This document shows positions 1 through 6,806 of a DNA stretch of 20,673 bases, piece by piece. The notes under the pieces were generated by a model. That model was not told where the DNA came from, made no database searches, and saw nothing but the letters and a program-made list of their open reading frames with translations. Position 1 is the first letter of the stretch. Each line of letters starts with the position of its first letter. The DNA is from Campylobacteraceae bacterium. GTDB taxonomy: Bacteria; Campylobacterota; Campylobacteria; Campylobacterales; Sulfurovaceae. A program made the translations under genes and the position numbers. The stretch spans positions 1-20,673 of the forward strand of contig JALWVW010000123.1 in assembly GCA_027079365.1 (NCBI GenBank), in the 5' to 3' direction.

Positions 1-3000
1 CGCTTGATATTTCCTTGACTTGAAGAGAGCAATAGCGGAACAGGTCCGGAACCAAAATCGATGGTAGTATTGAGCTCAAATTCAAACTTTCCACTGTATT
101 GGTCTTTTGTTGGCGTATATCTAAACTTGCTAAAGTATTTTTGCATAGCCTTCACTGTTCCACCATTACTGCCGGGGAGTTCCCCAATGGCAATACTTGG
201 TTTGGTGCTGCTGTGGTCTGTACTCAGGATAGCGGGAATATAGGTATGGACATTGTTTGGTGCATAAAGTGCTTCGGTAAAGTCGATATTGTCCGTAGGG
301 GCAAGTGCAAGGTTGAGTTTGCTGTTTGTGAAGTCAAAATCACCCTCTTCGCTTTTAATAGCAAGGTTAATATCAATATCTCCACTGCCTATGGCATCAA
401 AACTTCTATTTTCATCACTGCTGTCTGTAATATCAAATCCATCTTGCTGGACAGTATAGTCATAGCATATTTCAGGTACATACAGCTCTGTGGCAAAAGT
501 AATCATACTGGGCATATAGGTGTCCTGATCGGTACCCAGTGTAATGGAAGCCCTGGTATGGTTCTTTTTGATGGCACCAACACCACCTGTGATTGTACCA
601 ACCTGGGTGGTATGAATGTCAATACCGTTGTTATTGATGAGTATTGGATTTCTCTGGGGTACACCTTCGATGACGGAGGCAAAGTAACTTCCTGCACCGG
701 AAGTATCAGGGAGATCATAAACATCGCCATCTTCATTGGTGATCTTGGCATAATCACCCAATAGGTTTCTGTCTCCCTCTCCTGCAAAGATGGACAGAGT
801 AGAGTCTACACCATGGGGTGCTATTTTGGGTGTTTTAAACCCTTGAATATCAATTGTTTGGAGGTTGGTTCCTGCCGCTGACAACACCACATAGCCGTCA
901 TAGACTGAGATATTTCTTGTTTTTTCTACTGCTGAAGCAGTATTGTCATAGATCACTGCGAGTGTCCACGCGCCGTAGTTTCCTAAGCCGTCTCGGAGAT
1001 GTGTATTTGTCTCTCCGGTTCGCGTAGGGATATTGGCTACGGTGTATGTTGCATTGGGAGCCTGATTTTGTAGGAGGGAGGTGACATCCGCAAATGCAGC
1101 ATACTTATACGCAGCAATATCCCCATCTCGTGTAATTTGCCTGTCCCTGCCAATGGCATTTGGAGAGATAGAGGTATAGGAGCCGTTATTGATCTTTAGG
1201 AGGACGGTTTGGTTGTTGATGGTACTCCTGATTTGTGTAAGTGCAGTAGCCTGGTTTGCAGAGAAGTTGTACTGGCTGTCTATGCCTGTATCCCCTTGAT
1301 CATTATGCAGGTATCCCTGCCAGTAGAGACCTGCCCATACAATGCTGGCATGTGTGACATCAACACCGGTTTCTGTTGCATTGATATCGGCACTCGAAGA
1401 GTTGAATGTAGTGCCTGTGCTGTCTATATCGATGTACCAGAGGTTAAGATTTGCGTTTGTTGTTGTAGAGCTTGTATCGTTGGCATTGCTTCCTCTGAGG
1501 ACAGAGTTTCCTATAATGCGTATGTTGCCCTTGATGTTACTGATAAAACGCCGCTGGAAGGTATTCATATCGGTGGGTGGAGCAGAGGGCAGTGAAATGG
1601 TCACGGTGGCCGTGGCCGTATTGTTGATATAGTCCGTAATGGTGTAGTCAAAGAAATCCTGACCACTCGCGTTGAGATCGGGAACATAGGTAAAAGAACC
1701 ATCGCTCTGAATGGTCACCGTACCCTGTGTGGGTGCAGTGGTAGGGGTGGTGTTCGCGGTATAAGGGCGTATTCCGCCACTGTCAGCGCCATTGCCAGTA
1801 TCATCCGTAATGAAATTGACTCCTGAGAGGGTAAGCCCCGGTGAAGTGCTGTACTGGTCGTCAGTGGCTACAAGAGCGGTGTTTGTGGTACAGTAGTTGT
1901 CAGAGGGGATGATGGTGCGCGATCCAATACTGGCATCATTGCTCCATGCAAGTTTGACATAGGCATTCCCCCCCTGTTCGGTAAACTTGATGGTAATCGG
2001 ATAGGTACCTGCTGACAGAGCGACGGGTGTTGCATCCCTAAAATTGCTACTGCCTCCTGTCCATGTGTTGTTGTTATATATTGTATTGCCATCGATAGTG
2101 AGACTCATGACATCATCATGTGCCAGAGAAAAAGTATAGTTGGCAGTTTCCGGGATCAGAATAGTGCCACTCCACTTGATACTAAAATTATCATTATTGA
2201 TGCTGGCATCCGGACTCCCTCCCCCCCAGTCAAAATCAATATCATTGTCTATTCTGGAGAGGACTATAGGCAATGTTTGTGTACGGTTGTTGTAATATTG
2301 ACCTTGAAGTCCTGGTGTACCTGGGCATGTACCTACCGATGCAACAGCAATGATAAAGTTTCTTGTCGCAGATGTGCCATCCTTATCGCTGGCAGTAGCA
2401 CTGCAGTTATATGTTCCTGCAGTAGATGCTGTTCCGTCGATAAGCCCAGTAGTGGAATCAAAATTGAGACCATCCACAGTATTGTCGCAAGAGAAGTTGT
2501 ATGTAATAGAGTCACCCTCTGTAGGTGTGCTGTATGTAGAAAGATCTAGGGAAAATGCATCACTTGTTGTAGTAGATTGATCGGGTATGCTATCCAAAAT
2601 TGGAGGTGTGCCAGCTTTGGGGACAGCATCGATCCTTATATAGTTTATATGCGCCCTCTCATTGTTTTTTGTTGTGTCTGCCTCAAAACCCAAGGTAAGA
2701 TTCCCGCTCGCATCTATAGGTGCTGTCAGTGTTCGGGTGTAGTACCCAGTTCGAAATATATATCTTTTTACTTCGGTTCCATTGGCATGTATCCTGAGGT
2801 AATCCTTCCCTCCTCCCTTTTTATCCCACTTGTAAGTATAGATCTCAAAAGAGATGGTGGCAGTCTGGTTGGCATAGGCAGAACCAAAAGAGAAGGTCTT
2901 GGTCGCAGTAGCACTGTGGGCAATACTCATCCACCCGCTATAGTATTTGTATCCACCACTCCATCCGTCAAGACTTGCGCCAGTGAACTCATCATTTGCA

Positions 3001-3077
3001 ACCTGGGCAGAAAAACTTAGTTGTGTTGAAGACACAAGCAAAACAACCAACAAGTAAAGAAATTTTAAAATTTTCAT
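1..3077 (-). CDS. large secreted multidomain surface protein (PA14-type adhesin), C-terminus beyond window
   Basis: The frame stays open from the ATG at 3077 to the left edge (at least 1025 codons). AGGAG at 3083-3087 is 5 bases upstream of the start. Residues 1-24 form a signal peptide (MKILKFLYLLVVLLVSS..., ending SFSA). Residues about 28-165 look like a beta-sandwich or lectin-like domain (EFTGASLDGWSGG). Residues about 170-255 resemble a cadherin/He_PIG-like Ig domain. Residues about 258-396 match a PA14 domain (GLQGQYYNN, FDWGGGSPDAS, DDVMSLTIDG, IKFTEQGGNA). Residues about 400-490 resemble a bacterial Ig/tandem-95 repeat ending DFFDYTITDY. The rest is a long beta-rich region (GNIRIIGNSVLRG, SIVWAGLYWQGY) of a kind I associate with large exported bacterial surface proteins. 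Two G7 runs fall in the PA14 coding region. Role as an adhesin or carbohydrate-binding surface protein is inferred; the anchor would be off-window. Confidence 0.85.
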   Translation of the reverse strand, partial: MKILKFLYLLVVLLVSSTQLSFSAQVANDEFTGASLDGWSGGYKYYSGWMSIAHSATATKTFSFGSAYANQTATISFEIYTYKWDKKGGGKDYLRIHANGTEVKRYIFRTGYYTRTLTAPIDASGNLTLGFEADTTKNNERAHINYIRIDAVPKAGTPPILDSIPDQSTTTSDAFSLDLSTYSTPTEGDSITYNFSCDNTVDGLNFDSTTGLIDGTASTAGTYNCSATASDKDGTSATRNFIIAVASVGTCPGTPGLQGQYYNNRTQTLPIVLSRIDNDIDFDWGGGSPDASINNDNFSIKWSGTILIPETANYTFSLAHDDVMSLTIDGNTIYNNNTWTGGSSNFRDATPVALSAGTYPITIKFTEQGGNAYVKLAWSNDASIGSRTIIPSDNYCTTNTALVATDDQYSTSPGLTLSGVNFITDDTGNGADSGGIRPYTANTTPTTAPTQGTVTIQSDGSFTYVPDLNASGQDFFDYTITDYINNTATATVTISLPSAPPTDMNTFQRRFISNIKGNIRIIGNSVLRGSNANDTSSTTTNANLNLWYIDIDSTGTTFNSSSADINATETGVDVTHASIVWAGLYWQGYLHNDQGDTGIDSQYNFSANQATALTQIRSTINNQTVLLKINNGSYTSISPNAIGRDRQITRDGDIAAYKYAAFADVTSLLQNQAPNATYTVANIPTRTGETNTHLRDGLGNYGAWTLAVIYDNTASAVEKTRNISVYDGYVVLSAAGTNLQTIDIQGFKTPKIAPHGVDSTLSIFAGEGDRNLLGDYAKITNEDGDVYDLPDTSGAGSYFASVIEGVPQRNPILINNNGIDIHTTQVGTITGGVGAIKKNHTRASITLGTDQDTYMPSMITFATELYVPEICYDYTVQQDGFDITDSSDENRSFDAIGSGDIDINLAIKSEEGDFDFTNSKLNLALAPTDNIDFTEALYAPNNVHTYIPAILSTDHSSTKPSIAIGELPGSNGGTVKAMQKYFSKFRYTPTKDQYSGKFEFELNTTIDFGSGPVPLLLSSSQGNIK

Positions 3078-3130
3078 AAAAGCTCCTAAGCCTAAATATA
3101 TTACAGAAATCATCTTTCATGTGCTTCCTG

Positions 3131-3139
3131 ATTATAACA
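3131..3139 (-). promoter_or_regulatory. extended -10 promoter for the large surface protein
   Basis: On the minus strand this reads TGTTATAAT, an extended -10 box. It predicts a leader of about 45 bases before the ATG at 3077. A TTGACA sits only 9 bases upstream of the hexamer, too close to act as a standard -35. Promoters without a -35 box are usual in Campylobacterota. Confidence 0.5.
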
Positions 3140-3178
3140 AAAAAATGTCAAATTTGGAATTTGTTTTAGATGATACGC

Positions 3179-3184
3179 TATACT
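3179..3184 (+). promoter_or_regulatory. possible -10 box for the DUF4139-type gene
   Basis: TATACT with TTGGAA at 3154-3159 (19-base spacer, longer than ideal). Transcription would start close to the AAGGAG ribosome site, giving a leader of about 15 bases. Weak support. Confidence 0.3.
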
Positions 3185-3205
3185 TTTGTAAAAGGAGCTT
3201 TATTT

Positions 3206-4648
3206 ATGTATAAAAAAATATTTCAAACAATGGTATTTTTAGTTACCGTGAGTGGAGAGTCAGTATCTGCTTCGACACTGGATATCTACCAAGATGGTGC
3301 CAAGTACCGAATGATACCCACCAGCAGCTATCTGGGCTTTACCAAAGGGGTGACGGCTGTCTGTGAAGGGCAGGATATCGCGGTAACGGCTTTGGGTGAA
3401 TGTTCACAAAATGAGAGGCTCTGTAAGCTGCGCAAGAGCCTTGATGAGACAGGGCTTGCTTATGATGCGTTACGGTATGAGTCGGAGACGCTGGAGAAGT
3501 TGATCTCACTGAGCAAGCTAACACAGGCTGAGGCAACTAAATGGATCGAGGCGGCATCCAAGATAGGCAAGCAGAAGGCCACACTAGAAGAGAAGAAGCG
3601 ACAACTCGCAGCGCAGCTGGAGGCACAAAAAAGAGGATTTTCTCAGCAGGCACCCTCTGGCAAGCCACTGTTTTTACAGCACAAGTGTGCCGGAGAGCTG
3701 GAGCTTACACTACCTGTAGGCAGTATCGGTGCCAGACTGCTCTATGAGGCAGATGTCAGCGATCCTGCTTCTATCGGGGTCACACAGTATATCGCACTCT
3801 CCAACCAAAGTGGTATCGATATTAGCGCCAAAGAGGCATCTCTATATGCCAGATCCTACAGGGTCTATCTGCATCCTCAACAGTTCCGCCCATGGATCGC
3901 TCAGGTCAGAGAGCATCTCAGGGCAAAAAAATCTCTGCGCAAAGCCAAACGAGAGGTCTATGCTGAGGCAGCAATGGTTGAAGATGGTGTGGGTGGCAAT
4001 ATGGCACCTGTGATGCCAGTCTCAGGCATGGGTACTGTCATGCAGACTGGGTACAAAAACTACCATATCTCCGGCCTGGAGCTCCCCTCTACAGGCGAAG
4101 AGATCAAAGTGAAGGTCGGGGAGTACAAAGCAGCCACCACCTGTGCATTGGTCAGCTATCCCTACCGAGATCCTCGGGTCTACCAGGCCTGTAGTTTTGC
4201 TCCGAAGTCTCCGATTGAGTCCCATCGCTGGCGTATCCAGAGAAATAAGAGGTTGGTCAGTAATCAGGCTTACGGTGTCTATCGTGATGGCAAATATCTG
4301 TTGAATGTTGATATAGAAGAGGAGGTATTGGTTCATCGTAAGCCTATCGTCAAGAGAGACAGGAGCAGCGGTATCTTCGGAGGCACGATCCGTAAAAAGG
4401 ATGGTTTTGAATTGGCATTGACCAATCTCTCCAGCAAAACAAAAATGGTCAAGATCATCGAACGCATCCCTACATCGACCACAGATAAGATCAAGGTTAA
4501 GCTACTCAGCGTGGAGGGTACGGAAAAATATACACTTCAAAAAGATGGGAAACTGGAGATGGACATCACCCTGCCTCCCAAGGCAGAGCAGAAGGTGAAA
4601 GTACTTTTTGAGTTGCGTTATGACAAAGAGATGAAGGTATCGTATTGA
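3206..4648 (+). CDS. secreted DUF4139-type protein with N-terminal coiled coil
   Basis: This 480-residue protein starts at the ATG at 3206, chosen because AAGGAG lies at 3192-3197 (8-base spacing) and the protein then opens with a signal peptide (MYKKIFQTMVFLVTVSGESVSA). An in-frame ATG at 3170 would put 12 residues before it and lacks a good ribosome site. Residues about 68-145 are charged and heptad-like, predicted coiled coil. From about 168 on it is beta-rich. The end (IERIPTSTTDKIKVKLL..., LPPKAEQKVKVLFELRYDKEM) matches the pattern at the end of DUF4139/MuiA-like proteins, whose N-terminal part is also coiled coil. The molecular function of the family is not established. The neighbouring large surface protein is transcribed divergently, so both export-targeted genes share a short intergenic region. 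Confidence 0.75.
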   Translation: MYKKIFQTMVFLVTVSGESVSASTLDIYQDGAKYRMIPTSSYLGFTKGVTAVCEGQDIAVTALGECSQNERLCKLRKSLDETGLAYDALRYESETLEKLISLSKLTQAEATKWIEAASKIGKQKATLEEKKRQLAAQLEAQKRGFSQQAPSGKPLFLQHKCAGELELTLPVGSIGARLLYEADVSDPASIGVTQYIALSNQSGIDISAKEASLYARSYRVYLHPQQFRPWIAQVREHLRAKKSLRKAKREVYAEAAMVEDGVGGNMAPVMPVSGMGTVMQTGYKNYHISGLELPSTGEEIKVKVGEYKAATTCALVSYPYRDPRVYQACSFAPKSPIESHRWRIQRNKRLVSNQAYGVYRDGKYLLNVDIEEEVLVHRKPIVKRDRSSGIFGGTIRKKDGFELALTNLSSKTKMVKIIERIPTSTTDKIKVKLLSVEGTEKYTLQKDGKLEMDITLPPKAEQKVKVLFELRYDKEMKVSY

Positions 4649-4669
4649 GGGATTATTTCTGGTGATTTA

Positions 4670-4678
4670 TGGTATAAT
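4670..4678 (+). promoter_or_regulatory. extended -10 promoter for the 84-residue gene and aroK
   Basis: TGGTATAAT is a perfect -10 hexamer with an extended TGn element, 32 bases before the ATG at 4711. No convincing -35 box is visible. It would give a leader of about 26 bases containing the AAGGA ribosome site and could also drive aroK downstream. Confidence 0.6.
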
Positions 4679-4710
4679 CGCGCCACTATAATTTTTTAGA
4701 AAGGACAACT

Positions 4711-4965
4711 ATGACAAAAGAAACAGTACAGAAAGAGCCAAAAACACTCGATCAGCGTATCGACAGAATCTATAAAATGGCTAAAGAGCATTTTGGTGAA
4801 GTGCGCTTCGTGGGGATAAAGAGGCATACGAAAGTAGGCTGGGTTGCCAAGATACAGTTTGATGAGTTTGACTCATTCATGGCAGAAGGCGCGACAGCCG
4901 TAGAGGCACTCAGAACCTTGCGTAAACGCCTCAAAAAAGTGATCGACAGATACAACACAGTGTGA
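4711..4965 (+). CDS. small conserved-looking protein of unknown function (84 aa)
   Basis: The gene has AAGGA 8 bases before the ATG, a good promoter just upstream and coding-type composition, so it is very likely real. The product is soluble and charged. Residues 1-30 look helical (LDQRIDRIYKMAKEHF). A predicted beta hairpin follows (EVRFVGIKRHTKVGWVAKIQF), then a helix (ATAVEALRTLRKRLKKVIDRY). There is no signal peptide, cysteine cluster or recognisable catalytic motif. The beta-beta-alpha end with a basic helix recalls small double-stranded RNA- or HicB-like folds, but I cannot assign a family. It lies 39 bases upstream of aroK on the same strand, so the two are probably cotranscribed. Confidence 0.75.
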   Translation: MTKETVQKEPKTLDQRIDRIYKMAKEHFGEVRFVGIKRHTKVGWVAKIQFDEFDSFMAEGATAVEALRTLRKRLKKVIDRYNTV

Positions 4966-5004
4966 TAGAATTAAAAATTAGAAGTTAGAAATTGGGGTAT
5001 TTTT

Positions 5005-5514
5005 TTGAAGAATAATATTGTGTTGATTGGATTTATGGGGGTGGGCAAAGGTACCGTTGCCCGTGCTTATGCCAAGAGATATGGGGTGTTCAATATTGAT
5101 ACGGATGATCTGATCGAATCCTTTGCCAATAAAGAGGTCAAAGAGATATTTGCCAGCAAAGGCGAAGCGTATTTTCGCAAGCTGGAGCAGCGTACTGCCA
5201 AATGGCTGAGAAAGTCGGTCAAAGGTACGCTGATCAGCTGCGGGGGCGGGTTTTACAAGGTCAAAAAACTCAACAAGATCGGCACAGTAGTACTGCTGGA
5301 TGCCTCTTTTGAGTGGATACATCATCGCCTAAAAAATGCCAAAAATGCCGAGTCAAAGCTCACTAAACGCCCCCTCTTTACGGAACTGAGCAAAGCTAAA
5401 GCACTCTACAGAGAGCGTAAAACTGCCTATCAGACAGTCGCAGATGTGATCGTCCATGTCGAAGGCAAAAGTATGGATGAGATCTGTAAGGAGATTCACA
5501 AGGTTTCTTCGTAG
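5005..5514 (+). CDS. aroK: shikimate kinase
   Basis: The product phosphorylates shikimate to shikimate 3-phosphate with ATP in the cytoplasmic chorismate (aromatic amino acid) pathway. It is 169 residues, normal for AroK. The start is TTG at 5005, with only a weak ribosome site (GGGG about 6 bases upstream), but it places the P-loop at the usual distance from the N-terminus. Visible motifs are the P-loop GFMGVGKGT (residues 9-17), DTDD (32-35) and FR (R58) for shikimate binding, the GGG motif (80-82), the lid arginine in KRPLF (R122) and YRERKTAY (R136). The residue after the P-loop lysine is glycine instead of the usual serine. The TAG stop lies inside a palindromic repeat that begins at 5510. 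Confidence 0.92.
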   Translation: MKNNIVLIGFMGVGKGTVARAYAKRYGVFNIDTDDLIESFANKEVKEIFASKGEAYFRKLEQRTAKWLRKSVKGTLISCGGGFYKVKKLNKIGTVVLLDASFEWIHHRLKNAKNAESKLTKRPLFTELSKAKALYRERKTAYQTVADVIVHVEGKSMDEICKEIHKVSS

Positions 5515-5592
5515 GGGCATCCCCCCCCCTGTGGGTGCCCATTAAAAAAAGAGGAATATTGATTAAAGATACCCACAAGAGGCACCCCTACG
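5510..5592. repeat. inverted pair of CGTAGGGG-type palindromic elements
   Basis: Two copies of a roughly 30-base element face each other: CGTAGGGGCATCC...TGTGGGTGCCC from 5510, and on the other strand CGTAGGGGTGCCTCTTGTGGGTA ending at 5592. Each copy can fold on itself (GGGCATCC with GGGTGCCC; the second copy uses G-T pairs), and the two copies can pair with each other. The first copy contains a run of nine C. The outer CGTAG of each copy supplies the stop codon of the flanking gene: aroK on the left and the 74-residue minus-strand gene on the right. A related pair lies at 18870-18938. It may also act as a bidirectional terminator. Confidence 0.8.
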
Positions 5593-5812
5593 CTTGTCTT
5601 TCCCAATATTCCAACCCCTTATATATACCTGTCAATACCCCAAATATCAGCATAGTAGAGAAGATACACTTGGGTGCTTGATCATTGAAGTTGCCACCAC
5701 TTTGAAAAATCTTATAAAGTACCACTGCCCATACAATGAGCGTCAGAATAGCGGCAACGCGCTTGCCCCAAAGGATGATCTGTTTTTTCTCTGTCTGTTT
5801 TGGTTGATTCAT
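5588..5812 (-). CDS. small inner-membrane protein, two predicted helices (74 aa)
   Basis: The ATG at 5812 opens a hydrophilic, lysine-rich N-terminus (MNQPKQTEKKQ). Two hydrophobic stretches follow, at about residues 18-36 (VAAILTLIVWAVVLYKIF) and 48-64 (CIFSTMLIFGVLTGIY). It ends YKGLEYWERQA. This layout is typical of a small membrane protein and unlikely for a chance frame. The ribosome site is weak (AGGA at 5826-5829, rather far), which lowers confidence. The gene diverges from ispA, and its TAG stop is within the repeat shared with the end of aroK. I do not recognise a family. Confidence 0.6.
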   Translation of the reverse strand: MNQPKQTEKKQIILWGKRVAAILTLIVWAVVLYKIFQSGGNFNDQAPKCIFSTMLIFGVLTGIYKGLEYWERQA

Positions 5813-5835
5813 GGAGGTATTTTATCCTAATTCGC

Positions 5836-5841
5836 TATAAT
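5836..5841 (+). promoter_or_regulatory. -10 box upstream of the polyprenyl synthase gene
   Basis: A perfect TATAAT lies 27 bases before the ATG at 5868, with AGAGGA at 5859-5864 as ribosome site. No clear -35 box is seen. Confidence 0.5.
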
Positions 5842-5867
5842 TTCCCAACTACAGCCAAAGAGGATTG

Positions 5868-6716
5868 ATGCAGACATTCGAGCAGTACCTACGAGAGAAT
5901 TTACCCAAAACAGACACCTTTCATCCGGTCTATGAAAAAGCATTGGGAGAAATGCTCCTGGCTGGAGGTAAGCGGTTTCGTCCAATGCTGCTGCTGAGAG
6001 TGGTAGAGGCATATGAGCCGCTACTGGTCGAGTCTGCGTTTGTGCCGGCACTGGCGCTGGAGTGTTTTCATACCTACTCTTTGATTCACGATGATCTACC
6101 TGCGATGGACGACTCTCCTTTGCGTCGCGGAAAATCTACCCTGCATAAGACTTATGATGAGGCTACTGCTATTTTGGCAGGTGATGCACTCAATACGCAT
6201 GCCTTTCTACTGCTTTCTTATGCCGCTTTTCGTGAGGATATTCGGATCAAACTGGTGGAGATCCTTGCGTATAACGGCGGTACAGAGGGAATGGTGCTGG
6301 GGCAGGCGATCGATCTCTATTTTGAAAATACCCCATTGACAATCGCTCAGGTCAAACAGCTCCATACCAAAAAAACAGCAATGCTGATCGCAGCCAGTCT
6401 GCAGATGGGAGCCGTAATCGTAGGGCTTGACAAAAGCATACAGGATGCACTCTATGGATTTGGCATAGGATTGGGATTGTTGTTCCAGATTCAGGATGAT
6501 ATTATTGATGAGACCCAGAGCAGTGAAGAGGCAGGCAAAGTGACTGGAAATGACAGTGAGAAAAACAGCTTCATCACGCTGCTTGGTCTCAAAGAGAGTA
6601 TGGCACAGGCGGATGCACTGGCAGCAGAACTAGAAGAGCGGTTTCATGCTTTTGATGCGCGGCTGCAGGGTGCTCTGGAGCCCCTGATGCAGGAATATCT
6701 CTATAGACATAGATAA
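5868..6716 (+). CDS. ispA: polyprenyl diphosphate synthase, farnesyl/geranylgeranyl type
   Basis: This 282-residue cytoplasmic trans-prenyltransferase condenses isopentenyl diphosphate with allylic diphosphates to make farnesyl (or geranylgeranyl) diphosphate for quinone side chains and undecaprenyl carriers. Motifs present are GGKRFRPML, the first aspartate-rich motif DDLPAMDDSPLRRGK, the central GQAIDL, KTAMLI and the second aspartate-rich motif QDDIID. HDDLPAMDDS followed by LRRGK.TLHK is the IspA-type arrangement, with two extra residues inside the first motif. The start is the ATG at 5868; the TTG just before it would abut the ribosome site. Exact chain length cannot be fixed from sequence. 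The gene runs in the same direction as tkt, with a perfect inverted repeat between them. Confidence 0.9.
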   Translation: MQTFEQYLRENLPKTDTFHPVYEKALGEMLLAGGKRFRPMLLLRVVEAYEPLLVESAFVPALALECFHTYSLIHDDLPAMDDSPLRRGKSTLHKTYDEATAILAGDALNTHAFLLLSYAAFREDIRIKLVEILAYNGGTEGMVLGQAIDLYFENTPLTIAQVKQLHTKKTAMLIAASLQMGAVIVGLDKSIQDALYGFGIGLGLLFQIQDDIIDETQSSEEAGKVTGNDSEKNSFITLLGLKESMAQADALAAELEERFHAFDARLQGALEPLMQEYLYRHR

Positions 6717-6718
6717 AA

Positions 6719-6775
6719 GGAAGTGGAGACTTTAGTCCCACACAAGTATAGTATGGGACTAAAGTCTCCACTTCC
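6719..6775. repeat. perfect 22-bp inverted repeat between ispA and tkt
   Basis: The arms at 6719-6740 and 6754-6775 are exact reverse complements of 22 bases, separated by a 13-base loop. Each arm itself contains a short palindrome (GACT-TT-AGTC), so the RNA could also form two small hairpins. It begins 3 bases after the ispA stop codon and has no following T tract, so it looks more like a REP-type element than a standard terminator. Confidence 0.85.
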
Positions 6776-6806
6776 GAGTGATAGTAAACAGTCAAGAAGG
6801 ACAACA

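Noticed and set aside
99..764. 221-codon plus-strand open frame near the left edge
   Set aside because: It is antisense to the large surface protein, whose minus-strand frame runs unbroken for over 1000 codons with clear domains.
3131..3151. TTGACA and TATAAT pair on the minus strand upstream of the large surface protein
   Set aside because: The spacer is only 9 bases, so they cannot form a standard -35/-10 pair; only the extended -10 is kept.
5594..5830. 78-codon plus-strand frame opposite the small membrane protein
   Set aside because: The opposite strand gives a coherent lysine-rich N-terminus and two hydrophobic helices; the plus-strand product has no such structure.
6723..6806. Upstream extension of transketolase by 28 residues
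   Set aside because: It would translate the 22-bp inverted repeat, lacks a ribosome site, and the family N-terminus begins after 6807.
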